Assembly: GCA_938074325.1 (NCBI GenBank)
Contig: CALJFZ010000002.1
Location: 1 to 64,000 of the forward strand
Length of the DNA: 64,000 nt
Origin: an uncultured Flavobacteriales bacterium
GTDB lineage: Bacteria; Bacteroidota; Bacteroidia; Flavobacteriales_D; Sanyastnellaceae
Reading direction: 5' to 3'
Within the stretch, counting starts at the first letter, position 1, and every line of letters starts with the position of its first letter. The notes below the pieces were generated by a model, which saw only the letters and a program-made list of their open reading frames with translations, had not been told where the DNA came from and ran no database searches. Position numbers and translations under genes: made by a program. Of this stretch, positions 58,501-64,000 are shown in pieces.

Positions 58501-60500
58501 GCTTGGAGGGTGACTTGGCTACATACATCCGTACCTATACCGCGGTGGATGCGTGCGGCAATGCAGCCTCGTTGGAGCAAACCATCCTGGTCATTGTGGC
58601 GACGGAAGGTTGCACCGATGCCATGGCATGCAACTACAACCCGGATGCCACAAATGACGATGGTTCATGTACCTACCCTGAAGATTATGTGGATTGTGAA
58701 GGGGCATGCTTGAACGATGCCGACGGAGATGGTGTGTGCGACGAAGTTGAAATTGACGGGTGTACGGCTGCGAATGCATGCAACTACAATGATTTGGCCA
58801 CTGAAGAGGATGGGAGCTGCGACTTCTGCTCCTGTGCAAACGATGAAATCCTGTCTTATGGGCTGGAAATTGACACGGTTGCTGTTCATGAAACAGGCGA
58901 ATTGGCAGGGATGGTGACGTACCGCATGTACGTGACGACGGTGTCAGAAAATGATTTTGTCTCGGCCGTGTACGGCAACGACGTGGATACCCTGATTTTG
59001 GCGTCCGACTCCGGCTGGTACCAACATCCCTTTGGCTCGCACGTTGCGCAGAACAACGACCCAGGCTTCTTCGCGACCTTCCCAGAATTGGCCCACGACA
59101 GCTGGGTGACCATCGGTGTGGATGGTCCGACCGTTGGTGGTGAGAACTTAGTCAATACGGTCGGTGCCACGGGTGAGGATAGCTGGGTTGCACAGTTTGA
59201 GTCCGGTCAAGACATCGTCATGAATGATGTGATCGGAGGATCATGGTTCATCTTGAACGGCGGATCCAACGGAGTCGCGGGTGCGGACCTGCGGGTGTTG
59301 GTTGCGCAAGTGACAACCGCTGGTTCATTGAATGGACAACTGCCCGTACAAGTATTCGAAGGAGGAGATAGCGATGCGGCGTCTACGCACACCTTCACCT
59401 TTGAAGGCACGGAGTGGACCAATGCCCCCGTTTTCGAGAATGCCTGCGGTTGCACGGACTCAACAGCATTCAACTACGACGATGGAGCTGAATACGATGA
59501 CGGCTCTTGCATTGCCGTGGTCGAGGGATGCATGGACATGGAAGCATGCAATTTCAATGCATTGGCCAATACCGAAGACGGTTCATGCACCTACGCAGAA
59601 TCCGGCTATGATTGCGACGGCATATGCCTGAACGATGCGGACGGTGACGGTGTGTGCGACGAGTTTGAGGTGGCAGGATGTACCGATGATGCAGCGCTGA
59701 ACTTCGACGCGGACGCCACGGACGATGATGGTTCTTGCGTTTACTGTACGTTGACTGCCACATTGGACATCGAGCATGTCAGTTGTGCAGAGGCACAGGA
59801 CGGCCAGATCGCTGTTACAGCCGAAGGTGTGTTCCCTGACTCCAGTGCGTTGACCTACACGCTTTTACCGAACGGCATCGCGCAAGCTGATTCCGTGTTT
59901 GCTGGTCTGCCCGGCGGATTTTACGAAGTGATTGTAGCGGATGAATCTGGATGTGCGGATACCCTGCAGGCGGAAGTTTCAGAGCCGGATCCCTTGCTGG
60001 TCTTGCTCGACGAAGTAGTCGGTTCTGTTCCTGAACAAGCTGAAGGAAGTATTGCCATAACCGTGAGTGGTGGCACTGCGCCTTATGAATTCAGTTGGTT
60101 GCAATTGGACGGCGCCTTCACGAGCGGCGAGGAAGATGTAACGGGTTTAAACCCGGGTACGTACCAAGTGACCGTGACGGATGCCAATGGATGCAGTACA
60201 ACTTCCTTTGAAATCACCGTCGAATCCATCGTCGGAATCGGTGAGACGGAAGCACTGTTAGCACTTTCTGTCTATCCAAACCCCACGAGCGATCAATTCT
60301 ACCTTGCGCCTCCTTCAGAAACGAGGACAATGACGGTGTGTCTGTTCACATTGGAAGGGCGAATGGTCTGGAACGATGAGTATGCCAATCCTCCGGAAAC
60401 AGTTGTAATTCCTGTGCAGAACCTGGCCAATGGCCAGTACATTGTGCACGTGAGCGCATCGGATCAACAGTGGTTCGAGAAAGTACAGGTTTTCAGATAA
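55557..60500 (+). CDS. Large (~1650 aa) T9SS-exported repeat protein: three 'YDSWVTIG/AGDD' domains, about 18 CTD/DDGSC modules, HYR-like and SprB-like repeats, type A sorting tail
   Basis: Signal peptide; GCTDPDACNYDENATEDDGSCEYENCG modules; C-terminal SVYPNPTSDQFYLAPPS...GQYIVHVSASDQQWFEKVQVFR. Confidence 0.9.
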   Translation: MGQFFRLLSVVQALLVYLVFGLSSAWSQAGSFVIEEYMVHDGVQGVASLAGQTTYRYYLELSHPDDFVSAIYGGDTAPMSLALDAPMFNSPFATGPTAGGILPVVATYFPEVAYDSWITIGLESAPEGSGQTDVSSLQSEEQPFLQSFVSGSPSDGEGFTVNNELGGAWYLLSGAANGYAGDDLKVLVMQITTSGTPSGTLNAQIIPASGEEDALQVQQGFEGTEVWDLLPPAAYPGCTDPDACNYDENATEDDGSCEYENCGGCTDVWACNYDATAAFEDGSCNYTSCIGCTDSSACNFDPEAIYNDGSCEYTSCASSGCTEVAACNYDPDATVDDGSCEYTTCAGCTDASAANYDPNATYDDGSCEFEGCLNPLACNYDPTANVSDGSCEYASCVGCMNTSACNYDPSYSISDPSSCDFAEDGYDCAGACLDDADGDGVCDAFEIAGCTDAAAENFNENATDDDGSCTYSIAGCTNPLACNYDPEATVSNGSCDFVTCLGCMDSEACNFDAAYTIEDNASCAYAAAFYGCDGSCLGDNDGDGVCNELEIPGCMDEMALNFDPLATDQDSSCTFPASCNDESACNYTPYEGYCIQVEEYAVHNGMVGDTDLTGYTTYRIYALCENSDDFVSAVAGDDENPTFVHTTTSFFQHEAGGVLGESSNPLVFPFIPAAAYDSWVTIGLDEASQSENGESGVSVLEGLEPWVEPFEAGGSLNMTDDLGGVWYILNGATNGVAGDDLKVLLGQFTTDGNMDGQLYVQFFENGDGINGGFNKMIGLHEACGLPTNDGCEYAEEHYDCGGVCLADSDADGVCDPLEIPGCQDPAANNYDPLATDDDGSCDYYVDPCLDDVEAPYFTFVPADSTVQCDQPMPTVMAMAADECDEDVQVMFIDGPIEFIFDCPPYNYLCTRTFYATDDAGNTAEAIQMITVADTIAPVFLNQPDELIEVNEQAGESIPEPFVAIQDACDGSAQWSSSDALLSLEGDLATYIRTYTAVDACGNAASLEQTILVIVATEGCTDAMACNYNPDATNDDGSCTYPEDYVDCEGACLNDADGDGVCDEVEIDGCTAANACNYNDLATEEDGSCDFCSCANDEILSYGLEIDTVAVHETGELAGMVTYRMYVTTVSENDFVSAVYGNDVDTLILASDSGWYQHPFGSHVAQNNDPGFFATFPELAHDSWVTIGVDGPTVGGENLVNTVGATGEDSWVAQFESGQDIVMNDVIGGSWFILNGGSNGVAGADLRVLVAQVTTAGSLNGQLPVQVFEGGDSDAASTHTFTFEGTEWTNAPVFENACGCTDSTAFNYDDGAEYDDGSCIAVVEGCMDMEACNFNALANTEDGSCTYAESGYDCDGICLNDADGDGVCDEFEVAGCTDDAALNFDADATDDDGSCVYCTLTATLDIEHVSCAEAQDGQIAVTAEGVFPDSSALTYTLLPNGIAQADSVFAGLPGGFYEVIVADESGCADTLQAEVSEPDPLLVLLDEVVGSVPEQAEGSIAITVSGGTAPYEFSWLQLDGAFTSGEEDVTGLNPGTYQVTVTDANGCSTTSFEITVESIVGIGETEALLALSVYPNPTSDQFYLAPPSETRTMTVCLFTLEGRMVWNDEYANPPETVVIPVQNLANGQYIVHVSASDQQWFEKVQVFR
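55649..56232 (+). other. 'YDSWVTIG/AGDD' domain copy C1
   Basis: TTYRYYLEL...DFVSAIYGGDTAPMSL...FPEVAYDSWITIGL...GGAWYLLSGAANGYAGDDLKVLVMQITTSG. Boundaries approximate. Confidence 0.75.
57332..57885 (+). other. 'YDSWVTIG/AGDD' domain copy C2
   Basis: TTYRIYALCENSDDFVSAVAGD...FFQHEAGG...AAYDSWVTIGL...GGVWYILNGATNGVAGDDLKVLLGQFTTDG. Boundaries approximate. Confidence 0.75.
58857..59415 (+). other. 'YDSWVTIG/AGDD' domain copy C3
   Basis: VTYRMYVTT...DFVSAVYGN...WYQHPFGS...NDPGFFATFPELAHDSWVTIGV...GGSWFILNGGSNGVAGADLRVLVAQVTTAG. Boundaries approximate. Confidence 0.75.
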
Positions 60501-60525
60501 TCAACTGAAGCCAAAATTGAGAGAG

Positions 60526-60552
60526 AGTCGGGCGAAATCGTCCGACTTTTTC
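60526..60552 (+). terminator. Rho-independent terminator
   Basis: agtcggg-cgaaat-cgtccgacttttt. Confidence 0.8.
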
Positions 60553-60595
60553 TATTTCGATTTAAATTGCAGCTCACACTTATCCTCTAAGAGAA

Positions 60596-63055
60596 ATGAA
60601 GAGATTTTTATGCGCCTTCTTGGTGCCTGCTTTCACCGGAATTTGCACGGCTTTGATGGCACAAAATTACACGGTGACACTTGAAGAACACGCAACAGAC
60701 ATCATTCCCGGACAGACGACCTACCGTTTGTATGTGGACATGGTCAATGAAGATGACTTTTTGACCTCTGTGTATGGAGGAGACACCGATCCGTTGAGCA
60801 TCACGACGTCAACGGGCTCGTTTTACAACGACCAGTTCGGTAGTTCTAAGGCCGATGGGATCAATCCAGCGTTTTTCGCATTTTTCCCAACGCTGGTAGG
60901 TGATAGTTGGATTACCATTGGCATTGAGAGCCAAAACGTAGGGGACGAGGTCGCCATCGGAGTGGTAGAAGATCCAAATCAACCATTCGTGGATTGCTTC
61001 GCTTCCGGATCGGCCATCGACGGTGGAGATGTTTTGATTGATTCTCCAACTGGAGGTGCGTGGTACGTACTGAACGGCACCCCCAACGGACTGCCAGACG
61101 AAAACATGCGCGTCTTGGTCATGCAAATGACGACCGACGGAGAAATCTGCGGCACCATGAATTTCCAAATCTTCGAAAACGGAGACGGCCAAGAAGGGGA
61201 CATGCGTTTCACCTACACCTTCTGCGGAGTGGGAACTTACAGCCCGTCGACAGAGTCCGGCGGTTGCACGGATGCTACGGCATGCAATTTCGATGCAGAA
61301 GCCACGGAAGACGATGGCTCATGCACATACGCAGAGGAATTTTACGATTGCGACGGAAACTGTGTGAGTGACACAGATGGCGATGGAATTTGCGACGAGT
61401 TGGAAGTGGCTGGGTGCACGGATGCATTTGCATGCAACTACGACATGGATGCGACGGATGATAACGGGACGTGTGACTACCTCGCATGCGTTGGATGTAC
61501 GGATGCGGAAGCTTGCAATTACAACCCTGATGCGATTTACGAGGACGGCTCGTGTGAATACACCAGCTGTGCCACTGTTGGTTGCACCAATTCTAACGCG
61601 TGCAACTACAATCCAGAGGCAACGGTTGAGGACGGTTCATGTGATTACACGTCTTGCGTTGGCTGTACCGACGAAGCAGCATGCAACTTCGATCCGATTT
61701 TCACAGTGGACAATGGTTCCTGCGATTATTCATGCCAAGGGTGTACAGATGAAAATGCGTGCAACTACTCGCCTTCGGCTACTGAGGATGATGGCTCTTG
61801 CGCATACGCAGAGGATTACTACAACTGCAGCGGTGAATGCTTGATGGACATGGACGGCGACGGCGTTTGCGACGAATTAGAAGTCGAGGGTTGCACAGAC
61901 CCTGCGGCCTGCAACTACGACATGAACGCTACGAACAACAATGGTTCTTGCGAATTCGCAGTGTCCGGCTACGATTGCGCGGGCAACTGCTTGAACGACT
62001 CTGACGGTGACGGTGTATGCGACGAGTTCGAAGTGGCGGGTTGCACGAACGTAACCGCCTGTAACTACAACATGGACGCAACGGACGACGACGGTTCATG
62101 CACCTATGCAGAAGCGGGCTACGATTGCGCGGGCAACTGCTTGAACGACGCTGATGGAGATGGCGTTTGTGACGAATTTGAGGTAGCTGGTTGCACGGAC
62201 GCAACAGCATGTAACTACAATATGGACGCCACCGATGACGATGGTTCTTGTGAGTTTGCAGTAGAGTTCTACGATTGCGAGGGCAATTGCTTGAACGATG
62301 CGGACGGCGATGGTGTATGCGATGAACTGGAGGTAGCGGGTTGCACCGATGCTGAAGCTTGCAACTACAATATTGACGCCACCGATGACGATGGTTCTTG
62401 CGAGTACGCAGCAGAATTCTACGATTGCGAAGGCAATTGCTTGAACGATGCGGACGGTGACGGCGTTTGCGATGAGCTTGAAATTGCGGGTTGCACAGAC
62501 CCAGAAGCAGAAAACTTCAATGCAGATGCCACTGACGATGACGGCAGTTGCTACTACTGCGATGTGGCCATTGCCTCTGATTCAACCAATGAGACGGAAG
62601 GCGATGCCTCCGGCACGATCAATGTGGATGTAACTGGCGGAACAGCTCCTTACGAGTTTGCGTGGTCAGGTCCAGATGCGTTTGCAAGTGCTGACGAAGA
62701 TTTGACGAACCTCTCGGAAGGAACCTACACCCTGACGGTGACCGATGCCAACGGTTGCACAGCGACCATCGAGGTAACCATCGACAATGTGACGAACATT
62801 GCTGAAATCAATGCCTTGACATTCCAGGTTTACCCGAATCCCACCTATGGAAACTTCTGGATTCAGGGCGAGGCGCTGAACGGCGTGGCAGTGGTCGACG
62901 TTTTGGACGGTGCTGGCCGATTGGTGGAAAGCACGCAGGTTAACTTCAATGGTCAACCTGTAGCTATGGACCTGCAAGGAGTGGAAACTGGATTCTACCA
63001 GGTTGTTATTCGCAACAGCGAGCGCATTGGAACGACGCGCTTGTTGGTGCACTAA
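60596..63055 (+). CDS. T9SS-exported repeat protein: one 'YDSWVTIG/AGDD' domain, 11 CTD/DDGSC modules (several in a 50-aa tandem array), one SprB-like repeat, type A sorting tail
   Basis: Signal peptide; tandem GCTDATACNYNMDATDDDGSCEFAVEFYDCEGNCLNDADGDGVCDELEVA; C-terminal VYPNPTYGNFWIQG...GFYQVVIRNSERIGTTRLLVH. Confidence 0.9.
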   Translation: MKRFLCAFLVPAFTGICTALMAQNYTVTLEEHATDIIPGQTTYRLYVDMVNEDDFLTSVYGGDTDPLSITTSTGSFYNDQFGSSKADGINPAFFAFFPTLVGDSWITIGIESQNVGDEVAIGVVEDPNQPFVDCFASGSAIDGGDVLIDSPTGGAWYVLNGTPNGLPDENMRVLVMQMTTDGEICGTMNFQIFENGDGQEGDMRFTYTFCGVGTYSPSTESGGCTDATACNFDAEATEDDGSCTYAEEFYDCDGNCVSDTDGDGICDELEVAGCTDAFACNYDMDATDDNGTCDYLACVGCTDAEACNYNPDAIYEDGSCEYTSCATVGCTNSNACNYNPEATVEDGSCDYTSCVGCTDEAACNFDPIFTVDNGSCDYSCQGCTDENACNYSPSATEDDGSCAYAEDYYNCSGECLMDMDGDGVCDELEVEGCTDPAACNYDMNATNNNGSCEFAVSGYDCAGNCLNDSDGDGVCDEFEVAGCTNVTACNYNMDATDDDGSCTYAEAGYDCAGNCLNDADGDGVCDEFEVAGCTDATACNYNMDATDDDGSCEFAVEFYDCEGNCLNDADGDGVCDELEVAGCTDAEACNYNIDATDDDGSCEYAAEFYDCEGNCLNDADGDGVCDELEIAGCTDPEAENFNADATDDDGSCYYCDVAIASDSTNETEGDASGTINVDVTGGTAPYEFAWSGPDAFASADEDLTNLSEGTYTLTVTDANGCTATIEVTIDNVTNIAEINALTFQVYPNPTYGNFWIQGEALNGVAVVDVLDGAGRLVESTQVNFNGQPVAMDLQGVETGFYQVVIRNSERIGTTRLLVH
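60664..61226 (+). other. 'YDSWVTIG/AGDD' domain copy D1
   Basis: TTYRLYVDM...DFLTSVYGGDTDPLSI...NPAFFAFFPTLVGDSWITIGI...GGAWYVLNGTPNGLPDENMRVLVMQMTTDG. Boundaries approximate. Confidence 0.72.
61742..62559 (+). repeat. In-frame tandem repeat with 150-bp (50-aa) period, five full units plus a partial terminal unit
   Basis: The TGC/TGT of the CT[D/N] motif recurs at 61742, 61892, 62042, 62192, 62342 and 62492. A further isolated 150-bp unit spans 61265-61414. Confidence 0.92.
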
Positions 63056-63074
63056 CCGGATTTATATACCGAGC

Positions 63075-63105
63075 AAAAAGGGCACCCGATGGGTGCCCTT
63101 TTTTA
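63075..63105 (+). terminator. Rho-independent terminator (possibly bidirectional)
   Basis: aaaagggcaccc-gat-gggtgccctttttt, lying between convergent genes. Confidence 0.88.
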
Positions 63106-63126
63106 TTGCCTTCGAATAGGATGCGC

Positions 63127-63903
63127 TCAGCCCTTCGACTTGAAGCGATTAATCGCTTCGCGGGTGAATTTGCTCAGAACAAGTCGGCCTGAAATGGCTG
63201 CGCGTTCGGGAAGGAGGGTTTCCCAATGATCTGTCCCTGTCCAAAAGGCCTTTTTGAGCTCTGCCATGGCTTGGGGGTTGGATTGTGCCAATCGCCGTGC
63301 CAATGCATCAACGGACACATCGAGTTGTTGAGCATCGTCGTATACTTCCGTGTAGAGTCCGTGAGACTTCGCCCATTGGGCGTCGTACCATGTAGCGGCA
63401 TCGATGGCCAGAGCAGTGAAACCCGCCTTGCCCATTTTACGCTCCACGGCTGGCCCAACTACAAATGGACCGATGCCAATGGCAAGTTCAGACAATTTAA
63501 CCGATGCGAATTTAGTGGCTACTGCGAAGTCCGCTGCTGCTGCAATGCCCACACCGCCGCCTACAGCTTTTCCTTGAACACGAGCTATCACGAATTTGGT
63601 TGATCGCCTCGCAGCGAGGATGACCTTGCTGAACCCACTAAAAAAGGCAAGTCCCTCGTCTTCGTTTTGGATTGCAATGAGTTCGTCAAAGCTTGCACCT
63701 GCGCAGAACGCTCGGTCTCCCCAGGATTTCAAAATGATCACCTTGCACGCCTCATCGGCGGTTGCCTCATCGATCGCAGATGCAAGTGCATCGAGAACCG
63801 CGCCAGGAAGCGAGTTGCTCGCGGGATGGCCAAATTCAATGGTGCCGATGCCGTGGGCATCAACAGTGTATTGAACGCCTCCGTTAGTCGCCTCGGACGT
63901 CAT
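63127..63903 (-). CDS. Enoyl-CoA hydratase/isomerase family protein
   Basis: GIGTIEFGHPASNSLPGAVLDAL, GDRAFCAGASFDELIAIQ and RVQGKAVGGGVGIAAAADFAVAT motifs. Confidence 0.93.
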   Translation of the reverse strand: MTSEATNGGVQYTVDAHGIGTIEFGHPASNSLPGAVLDALASAIDEATADEACKVIILKSWGDRAFCAGASFDELIAIQNEDEGLAFFSGFSKVILAARRSTKFVIARVQGKAVGGGVGIAAAADFAVATKFASVKLSELAIGIGPFVVGPAVERKMGKAGFTALAIDAATWYDAQWAKSHGLYTEVYDDAQQLDVSVDALARRLAQSNPQAMAELKKAFWTGTDHWETLLPERAAISGRLVLSKFTREAINRFKSKG

Positions 63904-64000
63904 TAGCTTCGGTCTGCGAGGGGCACAAACGAACGCTCGTTTGCTCCGGTGTAGACCTGACGTGGACGTCCAATCGGCTCGCGGTTCTCCACCATCTCCT
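63903..64000 (-). CDS. gltA: Citrate synthase C-terminus (truncated by window edge)
   Basis: Minus-strand translation EMVENREPIGRPRQVYTGANERSFVPLADRS* matches the conserved citrate synthase C-terminus; its stop overlaps the next ATG (TAATG). Confidence 0.85.
   Translation of the reverse strand, partial: EMVENREPIGRPRQVYTGANERSFVPLADRS

Noticed and set aside
61742-62559. Regular 150-bp repeats as a CRISPR array
   Set aside because: Repeats are in-frame coding units of 50 aa with no unique spacers of constant length.
51084-63055. Surface-protein cluster as a mobile genomic island
   Set aside because: No integrase, transposase, tRNA target or flanking direct repeats found; composition change cannot be judged without computation.

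Overview
This is a roughly 64 kb chromosomal segment from a Bacteroidota/Flavobacteriales-like genome, inferred from T9SS C-terminal sorting domains, TAnnTTTG -7 promoter elements, Na+-NQR, and the absence of obvious Shine-Dalgarno sites. No rRNA, tRNA, CRISPR array, transposase or prophage genes were recognised. About 48 CDSs are supported. Most are housekeeping: nqrF(partial)-apbE, NqrM-like, mazG, M1 peptidase, ribD, folD, ffh, argS, htrA, an LptF/G-GT-GT-2OG-oxygenase operon, DPP III, folP, mutA/mutB, fmt, MATE, HU, enoyl-CoA hydratase and the gltA C-terminus. The accessory content is a set of very large secreted repeat proteins at 13566-21353 and 51084-63055. Four of them share an apparently uncharacterised ~190-aa extracellular domain ('YDSWVTIG/AGDD' domain, ten copies counted by eye) interleaved with Cys/Asp-rich CTDxxACNYD...DDGSC modules, HYR-like or SprB-like repeats, and either a T9SS type A tail or a dockerin-like tail. 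The most unexpected non-coding signal is a recurrent leaderless promoter layout, TAnnTTTG-N4-start codon: seven exact and three one-mismatch cases. In two places it forms an identical 32-bp head-to-head module (4+8+8+8+4 bp) that is the whole intergenic region between divergent genes. All assignments are by reading sequence and motifs; no searches were run.
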